Assembly (NCBI RefSeq): GCF_021347895.1
Contig: NC_067123.1
Coordinates: 2,806,149 to 2,870,148, forward strand
Reading direction: 5' to 3'
DNA from: Acanthochromis polyacanthus
Lineage: Eukaryota > Chordata > Actinopteri > Pomacentridae
Length of the DNA: 64,000 bases
Part shown: positions 33,501 through 46,518 of the stretch, in pieces
Layout: the number at the start of each line of letters is the position of its first letter
Numbering within the stretch: position 1 is the stretch's first letter
Notes under the pieces: generated by a model
The model's database searches: none
What the model saw: only the letters and a program-made list of their open reading frames with translations
Told to the model about the DNA's origin: nothing
Program-made: the position numbers and the translations under genes

Positions 33501-36500
33501 AAATGAGTTAAAGTTGCTCTAAATGAGTTAAAGTTACTCTACATGAGTTAAAGTTGCTCTAAATGAGTTAAAGTTGCTCTAAAATGAGTTAAAGTTGCTC
33601 TAAATGAGTTAAAGTTGCTCTAAATGAGTTAAAGTTACTCTAAATGAGTTTAAAGTTGCTCTAAATGAGTTTTAAAGTTGCTCTAAATGAGTTAAAGTTG
33701 CTCTAAATGAGTTAAAGTTGCTCTACATGAGTTAAAGTTGCTCTAAATGAGTTAAAGTTGCTCTAAATGAGTTTTAAAGTTGCTCTAAATGAGTTAAAGT
33801 TGCTCTAAAATGAGCTAAAGTTACTCTACATGAGTTAAAGTTGCTCTAAATGAGTTTTAAAGTTGCTCTAAATGAGTTAAAGCTCTAAATGAGTTAAAGT
33901 TGCTCTAAATGAGTTAAAGTTGCTCTAAATGAGTTAAAGTTGCTCTAAAATGAGTTAAGTTGCTCTAAAATGAGTTAAAGTTGCTCTACATGAGTTAAAG
34001 TTGCTCTAAATGAGTTAAAGTTGCTCTAAATGAGTTAAAGTTGCTCTAAATGAGTTAAAGTTGCTCTAAATGAGTTAAAGTTGCTCTAAATGAGTTAAAG
34101 TTACTCTACATGAGTTAAAGTTGCTCTAAATGAGTTAAAGTTGCTCTAAATGAGTTAAAGTTGCTCTAAATGAGTTAAAGTTATTCTACATGAGTTAAAG
34201 TTGCTCTAAATGAGTTTTAAAGTTGCTCTAAATGAGTTAAAGTTGCTCTAAAATAAGTTAAAGTTACTCTACATGAGTTAAAGTTGCTCTAAATGAGTTT
34301 TAAAGTTGCTCTAAATGAGTTAAAGTTATCTACATGAGTTAAAGTTGCTCTAAATGAGTTAAAGTTGCTCTAAATGAGTTTTAAAGTTGCTCTAAATGAG
34401 TTAAAGTTGCTCTAAAATAAGTTAAAGTTACTCTAAATGAGTTAAAGTTGCTCTAAATGAGTTTTAAAGTTGCTCTAAATGAGTTAAAGTTGCTCTAAAT
34501 GAGTTAAAGTTACTCTACATGAGTTAAAGTTGCTCTAAATGAGTTTTAAAGTTGCTCTAAATGAGTTAAAGTTGCTCTAAATGAGTTAAAGTTGCTCTAA
34601 ATGAGTTAAAGTTATTCTACATGAGTTAAAGTTGCTCTAAATGAGTTAAAGTTGCTCTAAATGAGTTAAAGTTATCTACATGAGTTAAAGTTGCTCTACA
34701 TGAGTTAAAGTTGCTCTAAATGAGTTAAAGTTGCTCTAAATGAGTTAAAGTTGCTCTAAATGAGTTAAAGTTGCTCTAAATGAGTTAAAGTTGCTCTAAA
34801 TGAGTTAAAGTTGCTCTAATGAGTTAAAGTTGCTCTAAATGAGTTAAAGTTGCTCTAAATGAGTTAAAGTTGCTCTAAATGAGTTAAAGTTGCTCTAAAT
34901 GAGTTAAAGTTGCTCTAAATGAGTTAAAGTTGCTCTAAATGAGTTAAAGTTACCTCTACATGAGTTAAAGTTGCTCTAAATGAGTTAAAGTTGCTCTAAA
35001 TGAGTTAAGTTGCTCTAAAATGAGTTAAAGTTGCTCTAAATGAGTTAAAGTTGCTCTAAAATGAGTTAAAGTGCTCTAAATGAGTTAAAGTTGCTCTAAA
35101 TGAGTTAAAGTTGCTCTAAAATGAGTTAAAGTTACTCTAATGAGTTAAAGTTGCTCTAAATGAGTTAAAGTTGCTCTAAAATGAGTTAAAGTTGCTCTAA
35201 ATGAGTTAAAGTTGCTCTAAATGAGTTAAAGTTACTCTAATGAGTTAAAGTTGCTCTAAATGAGTTAAAGTTGCTCTAAATGAGTTAAAGTTGCTCTAAA
35301 TGAGTTAAAGTTGCTCTAATGAGTTAAAGTTGCTCTAAATGAGTTAAAGTTGCTCTAAATGAGTTTTAAAGTTGCTCTAAATGAGTTAAAGTTGCTCTAA
35401 ATGAGCTAAAGTTACTCTACATGAGTTAAAGTTGCTCTAAATGAGTTAAAGTTGCTCTAAAATGAGTTAAAGTGCTCTAAATGAGTTAAAGTTGCTCTAA
35501 AATGAGTTAAAGTTGCTCTAAAATGAATTAAAGTTGCTCTAATGAGTTAAAGTTGCTCTAAATGAGTTAAAGTTGCTCTAAATGAGTTTTAAAGTTGCTC
35601 TAAATGAGTTAAAGTTGCTCTAAATGAGTTAAAGTTGCTCTAAATGAGTTAAAGTTGCTCTAAATGAGTTAAAGTTGCTCTAAATGAGTTAAAGTTATTC
35701 TACATGAGTTAAAGTTGCTCTAAATGAGTTTTAAAGTTGCTCTAAATGAGTTAAAGTTGCTCTAAAATAAGTTAAAGTTACTCTACATGAGTTAAAGTTG
35801 CTCTAAATGAGTTTTAAAGTTGCTCTAAATGAGTTAAAGTTATTCTACATGAGTTAAAGTTGCTCTAAATGAGTTAAAGTTGCTCTAAATGAGTTTTAAA
35901 GTTGCTCTAAATGAGTTAAAGTTGCTCTAAAATAAGTTAAAGTTACTCTAAATGAGTTAAAGTTGCTCTAAATGAGTTTTAAAGTTGCTCTAAATGAGTT
36001 AAAGTTGCTCTAAATGAGTTAAAGTTACTCTACATGAGTTAAAGTTGCTCTAAATGAGTTTTAAAGTTGCTCTAAATGAGTTAAAGTTGCTCTAAATGAG
36101 TTAAAGTTGCTCTAAATGAGTTAAAGTTATTCTACATGAGTTAAAGTTGCTCTAAATGAGTTAAAGTTGCTCTAAATGAGTTAAAGTTATTCTACATGAG
36201 TTAAAGTTGCTCTACATGAGTTAAAGTTGCTCTAAATGAGTTAAAGTTGCTCTAAATGAGTTAAAGTTGCTCTAAATGAGTTAAAGTTGCTCTAAATGAG
36301 TTAAAGTTGCTCTAAATGAGTTAAAGTTACTCTACATGAGTTAAAGTTGCTCTAAATGAGTTAAAGTTGCTCTAAATGAGTTAAAGTTGCTCTAATGAGT
36401 TAAAGTTGCTCTAAATGAGTTAAAGTTACTCTACATGAGTTAAAGTTGCTCTAAATGAGTTAAAGTTGCTCTAAATGAGTTAAAGTTGCTCTAAATGAGT

Positions 36501-37180
36501 TAAAGTTGCTCTAAATGAGTTAAAGTTGCTCTAAATGAGTTAAAGTTGCTCTAAAATGAGTTAAAGTTGCTCTAAATGAGTTAAAGTTACTCTACATGAG
36601 TTAAAGTTGCTCTAAATGAGTTAAAGTTGCTCTAAAATGAGTTAAAGTTACTCTACATGAGTTAAAGTTGCTCTAAATGAGTTAAAGTTGCTCTAAAATG
36701 AGTTAAAGTTGCTCTAAATGAGTTAAAGTTGCTCTAAATGAGTTAAAGTTGCTCTAAATGAGTTTTAAAGTTGCTCTAAATGAGTTAAAGTTGCTCTAAA
36801 TGAGTTAAAGTTGCTCTAAATGAGTTAAAGTTACTCTACATGAGTTAAAGTTGCTCTAAATGAGTTAAAGTTGCTCTAAATGAGTTTTAAAGTTGCTCTA
36901 AATGAGTTAAAGTTGCTCTAAAATGAGCTAAAGTTACTCTACATGAGTTAAAGTTGCTCTAAATGAGTTTTAAAGTTGCTCTAAATGAGTTAAAGTTGCT
37001 CTAAATGAGTTAAAGTTGCTCTAAATGAGTTAAAGTTGCTCTAAAATGAGTTAAAGTTGCTCTACATGAGTTAAAGTTGCTCTAAATGAGTTAAAATTGC
37101 TCTAAATGAGTTAGAGTTGCTCTAAAATGAGTTAAAGTTGCTCTAAATGAGTTAAAGTTGCTCTAAATGAGTGAAAGTTG
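30588..37180. repeat. 6.6-kb satellite of 20-bp monomers (about 330 copies)
   Basis: Monomer ATGAGTTAAAGTTGCTCTAA. Frequent variants are GTTACTCTACATG, GTTATTCTACATG, GAGTTTTAAAG (+2 bases) and CTAAAATGAG (+1). Rare markers recur at a long period: ATAAGTTAAAGTTACTCT at 32655, 34253 and 35767 and again at 32817, 34417 and 35932; ATGAGCTAAAG at 33810, 35401 and 36923. Spacings are about 1.59-1.60 kb, then about 1.52 kb. All frames are quickly closed by TAA/TGA, so there is no coding potential. Single-base drops and gains are common. Confidence 0.97.
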
Positions 37181-37639
37181 ACCTGTATGCATTGCACAGT
37201 GCAGCAGAAAATAAGAAATGTTTGCTTTTTCACTTCAGTTTTATCCAATTAAATAAACAAGATTTAACTGTAGAAGTGCTACTAACTCCTCCACACAGGA
37301 TTGATGATTAAAACGGATTAAAACTGGATTATTCAGAGTTTCTCCTTCATAGCAAACATGATGTCAGCAGTATTAAAGTCTATCATTAACGTGGTGTTCT
37401 GTAAACAGCAGAGACAGAATAAATATGTGTTTTTCTCAGTCCTTCATGCACCTGCACACCAACCAGCTCTCTTTGTCCTGCCGCCGTCCAGCTACCTTCA
37501 GACTGGCAGTAAATCCACCAGGGACATAAAAAGCTGAACGCTCGGCAGCACAAAGACCTTCTGGGGCTTCGCTCCGTCTGAGCATGTCTCTGCAGTCAAT
37601 CACAGCCTCCTCCAGACCTCAGGTGGAGAACAAGTGGAC
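37181..37639. other. Non-coding, nothing recognised
   Basis: Unique-looking sequence between the satellite and the right-hand GATGCAAAATGACC array. No exon-like frame. Confidence 0.45.
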
Positions 37640-38020
37640 GTTTGCTGTAAAATGAACCAAAGTGATGCAGAATGAAGACAAAAAGATGCAAAATAACCAA
37701 AATGTGGCATAAACAACCAAAATGTCACTGAAAACAGCCAAAGTTTTACTCAAAATGACTTAAATTTGATGCAAAATGACCAAGAGTGATGCAGAATAAA
37801 CACAAAACAACTAAACTGTTACACAAAATAACCTAAATTTAATGAAAAACAACCAAAGTTTGATGCAAATGACCAAAAGTGATGCAGTGAGAACACAAAA
37901 AGATGCAAATGACTAAAAGGTGACACAAAATGAGCAAAATGTGAGAGAAAACAATCATTGACACAAACAACCAAATGTAACAGATAACAACCAAAATTTA
38001 TGCATATGACCTAAAGTGAC
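37640..38020. repeat. GATGCAAAATGACC-type degenerate array, right copy
   Basis: Same phrases as 29666-30240 (AAAGTGATGCAGAATGAAGA, CAAAAAGATGCAAAA, AACCAAAATGT) in the same orientation. Confidence 0.85.
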
Positions 38021-38109
38021 GCATCACTTAAACTGCTGTTCACACTGTGATACATCCCATAATATTGATGCTCAAAGCTGGCTATAGAGGAAATGAACAG
38101 CTGGAGAGT

Positions 38110-38274
38110 CTGTCCGCTTCGGGGAAGGTCATCGGTGCTCTGTGTGGTGTATCGACGCTGGAGACGGTAAATGGTGGTGATGTTGACGTTAAAGTGACGG
38201 GCAATGTCTCGGACAGACTCTCCAGCTTGCAGACGTCCGATGGCTTGGTTCCTCTCAATTTGGTTTAAGTGTGG
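38110..38274 (-). pseudogene. Tc1-family transposase fragment, first HTH
   Basis: The minus-strand frame contains PHLNQIERNQAIGRLQ followed by AGESVRDIARHFNVN, ITTIYRLQRRY and DLPRSGQ: the N-terminal paired-like helix-turn-helix of Tc1/mariner transposases with its start of the linker. The second HTH and the DDE catalytic domain are absent; the frame continues into unrelated residues to 38011. It is a non-functional remnant. Confidence 0.8.
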
Positions 38275-38529
38275 TATAGTTAAACAGCAAGTGAAATGCC
38301 TATGATCTTGAATGAAATTTATACCCACTGAAGGTGTCGATAAATCGTGCATATTCAATCGCATGTGCAAAGTGTGAATCATGTCCACATCATCAGTGCA
38401 TTGGTGTATTGCGACGATTCGTTCTCCGTTTTCCGTTTTCACACCAACCTTACAAACGCAACAGAAAATGTTAAGAACACACATGCACCACAAAGTACCA
38501 AATGCATTTTTGTTTTGGGAAACCAAATT

Positions 38530-39244
38530 TAATTTTTCATCGGGTAAAAGAAACTTGTGTTTCTTCTGCGTGGGAGTGTATCTGCTGGACTGATGAAGTT
38601 CTGAGGCTCTGTGATGGAAATTTTAATTTGGAGCTGATAATGCAGTAATTTGTAGTTAAAACTGAGCTGACGACATGCAGCCAGTAATAAAACACAGCGT
38701 GGATCTCCGGGTTCCATCCATAGCAACGCTGACGGCCTGTTTTTGGTGCATTGGATCCCAGAGGGCCGATAAAAGCTCTCAGAAAGCCTGAGGGAATCAC
38801 AGGAACACTATAGAAGTGTGACACTGGGAGGCAGAGCTGCTGATTTGTGTCCTCAGAGGACAGAAGGAAGCCGGAGAGACTCGTCCAGGCAGCCATCTGC
38901 AGCCTTTCTACCCATCACAACTCTTTTCTTATCAGACCTCGGTCACCCCTCTGCCCTCCATCTGACCGCCATATGGTTCGACTCTCCCACCGTCATTGTG
39001 CACAGATAATAAATGGCTTTTAAATAATCAGTTTCCATCAGGCAGAGGGGACAGACGTAGCTTCACTCAGCATAAAAAAGCCTACTGGAATGAAGAGTTT
39101 TCCTGTTTGAACGCATAAATGTAGCATGTCACCGTTAGCATGACAGCGCTATCTTTTCCAATCTCAATGCTAATGTCATGTTTACATCATATTATAGCAT
39201 AAATACCAATATTTCCTACTAATAAGTAATGTTCACTGATGCTA
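38530..39244. other. Non-coding, nothing recognised
   Basis: No exon-like frame or repeat family that I can name. Confidence 0.4.
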
Positions 39245-40258
39245 TTCAATTCAATTCAATTCAATTCAATTTTATTTATATAGCGTCAATTACAGTCAAA
39301 TCGTCTCAAGACGCTTTACAGAACCCATATGCCTGACCCCCAGAGCAAGCCCAAAGGCGACAGTGGCAAGAAAAACACCCTTTTAACAGGGAAGAAACCT
39401 CGAGCAGAACCCGGCTCAAATAGGGGGGACCCATCTGCCTGCTGGCCGGGCGGGTTGAGAAGGACAGAAGAGGGCAAGGGGGAGGGATGGGAGAAGAGGG
39501 AGGGGTGGGAAAGCAAGGAAAACACAACACACATTTGAATACATGCATGACAGGATATGTGACACAGACAAAGTATAAGCTAACATTGAAAACTGACTCA
39601 TAATTTACTCTTATGATGTACGGCTCTGACATTAAACATACTCCTTATATAGCTAGCAGTAAAATTCAAACAGTATGTAAGTTAGCATAACAGTATAGTG
39701 AAGGCGATGCAGAGTTGACTCGTGGAAAAAGGGAGTTGGAAGCAGAGGGCTGGTGGAAGGTCAGTAGCAGCATCCCACAGTGGACATGGTGGAGACTGGA
39801 CCAGCTGGTGGAACATCGACCGCAGATCTGAAGCATCCAGCTCTGGGACCAGGGACACTCGGAGAAATAGCACAGGGGGAAACAGAGTGAATGTACTGCA
39901 ATAACGGTATACATATTAAATGTAAAGGTAGATAGAGAAGGGCTCAGTGCGTCAAGAAAAGTCCCCAGCAGCCTATAGGCCTATAGCAGCATGACTAGAG
40001 GCAGAACGAAGGGACGTCCAAGAGGGGGTCAGCTGTGCAATGAAGACACAAGCCGAACCTCTGTGGGTCACCCAGTCAGCCCCAACTATAAGATTTGTCA
40101 AAAAGGAACGCTTTAAGCCTGGTCTTAAAAATAGAGAGGGTGTCTGCCTCCCGAACCCAAACTGGGAGCAGGTTCCACAGGAGAGGAGCTGATAACTGAA
40201 GGCTCTGCCTCCCATTCTACTTTTAGAAATTCTAGGAACAACAAGTAAGCCTGCAGTT
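39245..40258 (-). mobile_element. L2-like LINE, 5'-truncated 3' end (copy 2)
   Basis: Read on the minus strand it runs from the TGTTGTTCCTAGAATTTCT block of the reverse transcriptase, through the 3' UTR with GCTCTGGGGGTCAGGC and AAGCGTCTTGAGACG, to a tail of ATTGA repeats (about 39245-39272). It shares with copies 1 and 3 the frameshift at TTATCAGCTCC. It begins about 130 bases further into the element than copy 3. It is not coding. Confidence 0.9.
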
Positions 40259-40384
40259 TGCTATGACTCCTATAGACGGTATCCAGAGATGTTATCAACT
40301 CCAGCTGTGTTTTATTGCTAGCTACTTATTGTTAGCTCAGTCTCATGCTAAATTACTGCATGCATCAGCTCCAAATTTTTGTTG

Positions 40385-40680
40385 CAATTTCTCCTGGCAT
40401 ATTTGAACCTTTCAGAATAGTTTGGACTCTTTTTGGGATGATTGTGTGTCTTTTTATGATCATTTCAGACATTTTTGTGGTGATTTTCCAGACTTTTTAG
40501 TTAAATCTGGACCCACCTCTATGGACTTCAAGGACCTGGAACTCTGGAAATATCTCCAGTATGAAGGTAGAACTCTGATCATTATTAAAGTTATTGGAGA
40601 TGAAGATCCAGTTGATCTGAGGAGGCTGATTTTTCATGTAATGACTAATTTTTATCCCATACAAGAACCTATGAAACATG
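40385..40680 (-). repeat. R3 interspersed repeat, inverted copy
   Basis: Reverse-complement match to 10262-10510 (TCATCCCAAAAAGAG, AAGGTTCAAATATGCC) and to 12240-12300 (AGAGTTCTACCTTCATACT). The 102-aa frame at 40422-40730 reads through it and I do not regard it as a gene. Confidence 0.5.
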
Positions 40681-41399
40681 TCTACATTAGATTTAACTGG
40701 ACGTGTACTAAGTGCAGTTTGCCTCCATGATATTCAGTGGACCACTCTATAAAACGTGCGTTATTTAGGCCTGACATTCTGCTCAGACATTCACACTCTG
40801 CCCCCTCTTTGCTGATTAGTGAGCGTTCAGGCTGATGAATGCATGTCTGCGGAGGGTGAGCCAAAGTAAAAACCAATCTGGCCTCATGTTACTGTAATCT
40901 CCAGCATGTGACCGATGACGGAGGGACGCCGGAGGACCTGCAGCTACCAAACCTGCTGCACTGAGAGGATTTAGGGAGAAACACAGCAGCTCTGGGACAC
41001 ATATTATATTCCCACTGGTAAATCCTCTCCAACTCATTACCAAATCCTCGCTGCAAGGCTGCTAATCTCCGCAGGGAGACGGACCAGGTGCCAGTCTTTT
41101 TGTAATGGAATTGCACGGCGCTTTAAGTGATTGCATCAACGTCAGCCGTGATGAATTATTTTAAAAACACACAAGAATCCTGTTTGTACACAAGAAACCA
41201 AAGAAACAAACTGTTGGAGCTCATCTACGTTCTGACTTCAGCTGATTGCAGTAATTGGAGCCGTCAGACAGAAAATGATTGGAGATAACTGTTACTGGAT
41301 GGAAAAGCTGCCATCAAAATATGAGAAAATATTGGAAAAAACACGCTGAATAGAACAGATTCTGCTTTAGAAGAGAAACATCTGATGATTAACGCTTAA
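40681..41399. other. Non-coding, nothing recognised
   Basis: Unique-looking sequence. Overlapping minus-strand frames at 40816-41116 show no family features. Confidence 0.4.
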
Positions 41400-42650
41400 A
41401 AATACAAGCTGCAAGCAGCGTTGGTTGGGTCCTCGTATCCTTACTGGCCAACGAATCCAAGCATGTCCACCACTGAGAGTGTGTTTCAGCCTATAGTCTT
41501 TTTGATGGCGACCTATCAAAACTGTCCACCTGGTGGCGCTATCACTGAATGTATATTGGCCTAGGTATGTCATCAGGAACAGACTGATCACACGTAAAGT
41601 TTGAGGCAGATTGGAGCGTGTACAGTCTAAATGGACAGCACTTCCTGTTTCATGGCGAGCAGTCGAAGTTCCACCAGCTGCCATTTCCACAACGTCAGAC
41701 TTTTACAGAGCATTTTGATAACTTTTGATCACCCATGACTGACGTGCATCCTGGCCAAATTTGAGCTCTGTTGGGGTTGCCATGTTTGAATTTATAGCTT
41801 TAGAAATAAAACAATGGTCCGAAAATTGATTTGTAATTCAAAATGGCTGACTTCCTGTTGTACCTAAGGTACAGTTGTGAGGTAAGTTTTCGTGCATCTT
41901 TTTTGCGAATGTCATCAGGTCAAGAGTGTGATCGCACATGTAAAGTTTCAGGCAGATTGGAGCACGTATGAGCTAGATATGCAGCACTTCCTGTCCATCC
42001 TCCAGGTGGCGCTGTGACTGTGGCTGTATATCAGCATGTGGATGTCATCAGAGCAGGAGTCTGATCAAACATATAAAGTTTGAGACAGATTTGAGCATCT
42101 ATTGGCCAGTCAGACAGCACTTCCTGGTTCATGGCGAATTGTTTAAATTCCACGAGCCACCATTTCCACGCCCTCACACTTTTGTGGAACATTTTGCTAA
42201 CTTTGATCATCCATGCCTGGAGAACATCCTGGACAAATTTCAGCTCTGTTAAGGTTACCCTGTTTGAGTTTATAGCTTTTGAAAATGTGCAAAAATTGGT
42301 TCAAAATAGTACAAAATACAATTCAAAGATGGCCGACTTCCTGTTGAGTTTTAGGTACGGTTGTCAATTACATTTTTGTGCATCTTGACGAGTTACTTAT
42401 GTCTAGCAAATTTCATGGCTGGAGGTCACATGTACTGGTTGTAGAGCCTGTTTGGGATTTCCCAGGTGGCGCTATTGAGCCATTTTGTTCTAAAAAATAT
42501 CACATTTTTTGCCGGTCAAGACGTGTGTGCCAATTTTCACATGTTTTCAAGTATTTTTAGACCTTCAGGACAGCCGTTCAAAAAACAGGAGAGAAAAATT
42601 CATATCAATGGGTTTCTAGAGGGTTCTACCACCTTTGGTTCTCAGACCCT
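41400..42650 (-). mobile_element. Teleost interspersed repeat with GGGTCC ends, inverted copy
   Basis: The left edge GCTGCAAGCAGCG and TTGGGTCCTCG is the reverse complement of the right end of the element at 6133-6845; the right edge is CTCAGACCCTAG. It has an internal duplication: CAGCACTTCCTGT, ATGGCGA, CAAATTT(G/C)AGCTCTGTT and TTATAGCTTT recur at about 41635-41810 and about 42115-42275. Contains CACCTGGTGGCGCTATCAC and ACTTCCTGTTG phrases. No coding capacity. Confidence 0.6.
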
Positions 42651-43189
42651 AGTAACAGGAATTTGTATTATTACAGCAGCAAACGGGGATTTAAACGTAT
42701 TAAATGTTTATAATTCACGCCTGCAGATGTGTGGATAAGCAGCGATTGAGAGGCTTTTAATGGCAGCTCTCACATTTAATTGATAAATTGCAGCTTTTAC
42801 ATCTCTGATTAAAGGATTTCCAGCAGTAGCATCGATGCAGTAATCTGTGAGCTGATTGGAGGAGCTCTGACTGGTTCCTGCAGCAGATTATCAGATGTTC
42901 ACCAGCAGAGAACTCAGTAAACACATCACAGTCAGATAATTTTATGAGACAGAAGAAAGTTTAAATATTGGATTAAACCAAACTGGACTGGTTCAGGACA
43001 ACAGGCTGAAGTCTGCTGAGGTTAAAGTTATTTCTGTTGACTTTCACTTCACTCTGACTGATGAGATCCTGAAATAACGAAAGCAAAAGTGCAGAAAATC
43101 AACCTGAAAACTATGAACCCGGTTACCGAATCTCAAATGCTTTATTGATCCCACAGGAGAAACTGGTGACGTTACAGCTGCTCCTAATA
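42651..43189. other. Non-coding, nothing recognised
   Basis: No exon-like frame and no repeat that I can name. Confidence 0.4.
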
Positions 43190-43870
43190 AAAATCTTATT
43201 GGAAAAGAACATAAGATAAATATAATTACAAAAATATGTCCTAAAAATAGAAACATATGTGAAAAAAACATAAAAATATTAATATAAGTACAAAATTTTG
43301 ACATAAAATAATAACATGAGCAGAACAATATATCATAAAAATATGAATAAACACAGAAAAATATATCCTAAAAATATGAATTATAAGTGGAAAAATATAT
43401 CATTAAAATAATAATATAAGTAGAAAAATAAGTCCTAAAAATATGAAAATAAGTACAAAAAACACATAAAAATATTAATTTAAGTGGAAAGGTATGCCCT
43501 AGAAATATTACTGTAAGGAGAAAAACATAAATATAAAAATATTAACATGAGTAGAAAAATATAAACATAAAAATATTAACATAAGTAGAAAAATATGTAA
43601 TAAATATATGAATATAAGTAAAAAAAATATATAAAAATGTTAATATAAGTAGAAAAATATTAACATAAAAATGTTTTTTATGAGTAGAAAAATATAAATG
43701 TAAAAAATAGTAACATGAACAAAACAATATATCATAGAAATATGAATAAACACAGAAAAATATGTCCTAAAAATATGAATATAGGTAGAAAAATAAGTCC
43801 TAAAAATATTAACATAATTAGAAAAATATAAACATAAAAATATTATTATAAGTTGAAAAACTTCCTCTGT
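43190..43870. repeat. AT-rich degenerate array
   Basis: Loose repeats of AGTAGAAAAATATA, ACATAAAAATATTAAC and TCCTAAAAATATGAATA. Low complexity, no coding signal. Confidence 0.8.
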
Positions 43871-45079
43871 TAACTTTCTACTTCAACTTTAAACTAAATT
43901 TCCTTCACTAAGCCAGCCCTCTGGACTTCCAGTAAGCTGTGTTCCTATTGGCTGTCCAGGTGGCTGCTTGGTGTTATCAGGAACATCTGAGCAGCTCAGT
44001 GTCTTCCTGCTTTATGTCTGCAGTCAAACATTTCCTCTGCTTCTCTTCACTGAACCAGGTTTGGCTCCGTTGCTTTAGTTTGTTCTTTAGGCGTTGGCTT
44101 GCAGCTTCCAGCAGTAAAATCCTCTTTAATGTGTTTCTTGGTGTGTTTTAGGGCTTTGTACTGGATAGTAGTCTTGGTAAATGTGGTTCTTTAGCCACAG
44201 TTAGCACATGGTGCTAATGTGTGCAGTGATTAGTGGGTTTGGTGCAGCTGAGTTGTGTCTTTATCTTGGCTGTAGTGAGTCTTTAGAGGTTTTTGGTTGT
44301 TTGTGAACCAACGTTGGTTGTCCAGAAGGTAAGAGTTCCTGTCCTGATTCTCTGTTTAAAGAGCTTCTCTGGTAGGCTGCAGGAGACTTTAGCGTTTGGG
44401 TTGTGCTAGTTTGGTTTTTGTATGGTTTCATTTGGACGACTATCTTGAGGCCCCTCCATGTGGTTTAGTGAGGTTTTCTGGAACAGTTCTACAAAGCAAC
44501 CTGCAGCAGAAGAGACTTTGAGAGTTTTTAGGAAGTTCTGGAGACCAGACTTTAGAGCAGCACAAACATTTGTCAGCAGTTTGAGCAGGAGAAGATGAGC
44601 TTCAGAGTAGAAATGAGAAGGAAACCTTGTTGACCCGTGTGGTGAGGTCCTGTACCAAGAGTTTGAGCAGGTTGTGAAGAGTCTGTAGTTCTTTGGTCTG
44701 AAAGCATCAGAAGAGTCGACTCATTAAAGGAGAAAACAGGAGATATTGTTGGTTCTTCTGTCGTTCTGCAGTTTCCTTAGACTGAATATCAAGTTTCTGT
44801 TTTAAATCATTTACTGTGTGAGCCCAAGAAGACTTCAGTAAACTCCCTCCATCCCCTGAACACAATACATTTTATTACCATGTTAAATCTTTTTAAAAAT
44901 ATGTCTTAATCATAGTTTTTCTCTTTGCTTGTTTAGTTTTGTCATCTGTGTGAAAGGCTCTAAACAAAGTTGAATTGATAAACTGAATAAGTGACTAACT
45001 CATGATTGTGACAACAGAAGTATTTTTATTGTGATTTACGGGTTTGTTTCAGTTTTAAGGTTGGGGTTAAAATCTGGAC
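43871..45079. other. Non-coding, nothing recognised
   Basis: Ordinary composition. A 70-aa frame at 43939-44151 is not supported by splice context or family features. Confidence 0.4.
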
Positions 45080-45800
45080 AGAAAAAAAGATTTTAAAAAA
45101 TGAACTACATGAGGAAAAAAGCAATTTAATCAAAGGAAAAAGCATTTAATACAATAAAACTTTTAAAAAGAAAATTAAACATTAAATACAATAAAATTAT
45201 ATTAAACAGACAAAATATTTAATTAGATAATTAAACAAGATAAAAACATGTAATTATGAAATTAAATATATTTTAAACAATATTAAACATTAAAGATAAA
45301 ATGTTATCAACATTTAAAAATACAATTAAACAAGAATATTAAACATAAAAAATAAAATACTTAAAATTATTAAACCTGTAAAAAGACAAAACATTTAATT
45401 AAAAAAATTAAGTGTTTAATTTGAAAATTAAATCTTAAAGACAAATCTTTAAATAAGAATTAAACAGAAAATACAATGAAGCATTTAAAAAGAAAAATTA
45501 AACATTAAAAGGTGGTAAAACATTTAAAAAGAAAAACCTTAATAAAGATTTAATCTAAAAATTAAACATTGGGGAAGAAAAGGAAATTTTTCAAACGAGC
45601 CGATAAAACATTTGAAAAAACAATTAAACATTAAAAAGACAAAACATTTCAAAATCAGACATTAGAAAAGAATAAAAGTTGTGAAAAGAGCAAAACTAAA
45701 GATTTAATAAGAATCAAACTAAAGACAAACATTTGAAAAGACACCAGTTAGACTTTAGAAGATCAAATTAAACAGAAGAGACGATAAAACGATGAAAAAG
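45080..45800. repeat. AT-rich degenerate array (AATTAAACATTAAA)
   Basis: Repeats of AATTAAACATTAAA, AAAACATTTAAAAAG and TAAAAAGACAAAACATTT. No coding signal. Confidence 0.75.
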
Positions 45801-46149
45801 AGCAAAAACAGATAAAGGTCTTAAAGCGTTTTCTAGTCTGAAATGAAAACATCAAGTTGTTTCTTCAAACGTTTCCTCTTTCTGTGTTCTTGGTTTGACT
45901 GTGGACAGATTTACTAAGAGCTCATTTCAGAAAACTGCTTTCCAGATAAAGTCTACTAGTAGTTGAAGGCATCGATCAAACTAATGTTACCTTCTGATCT
46001 CCACAAACTTTACTGTTCAGTGAAGACAATCAAAGTTTGTTCAGGATTTCTGAAGAACCCACAGGTGAAGGTCTGAGAAGAACTCAGATGGATGGTCTAA
46101 ATGTGAAATCAAGACTCATGGTCACAAGTTTTAAGGCTTCTGTTCACCA

Positions 46150-46365
46150 CAAAGTTCAAACTGACACAGAAGTACTGAGAAACTTTTAAAACTTCAGTCC
46201 TCAGACTGTCTGAAGGTTCAAACTAACAGAGAACTACTCAGGAACTTAGAAGATATCAGTCCTCAGACTGTCTGAAAGTTAAATCTAACAGAGATCTACT
46301 GTGGGACTTAGAAAATTTCATCCCTCAGGCTGTGTGAAAGTTCAGGTCCTGAGGACTGGGGAGGT
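46150..46365. repeat. About 61-bp tandem repeat, 3 units
   Basis: CAGTCCTCAGACTGTCTGAA recurs at about 46195 and 46257 and as a diverged form at about 46319, with AACTAACAGAGAACTACT-type sequence between. Confidence 0.75.
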
Positions 46366-46518
46366 GTGGAGGCTTTGGAAAGTCTTGGAACTGAGGGTTC
46401 AACCCTCCAGCACAAAGGCTGAAGTCCAACCTCCTGAGAAAAACGGTCGAGACGAGACTCAAGTTAAAAAAAACAAAACAAAACTTGAAAATGACAAAAA
46501 ATAGAAGAGTTAGTATCT

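Noticed and set aside
30588..37180. CRISPR-like regular repeat
   Set aside because: There are no unique spacers; monomers are head to tail, and the host is a vertebrate.
38011..38526. 171-aa intact transposase gene
   Set aside because: Only the first HTH of a Tc1-type transposase is present; there is no second HTH or DDE domain.
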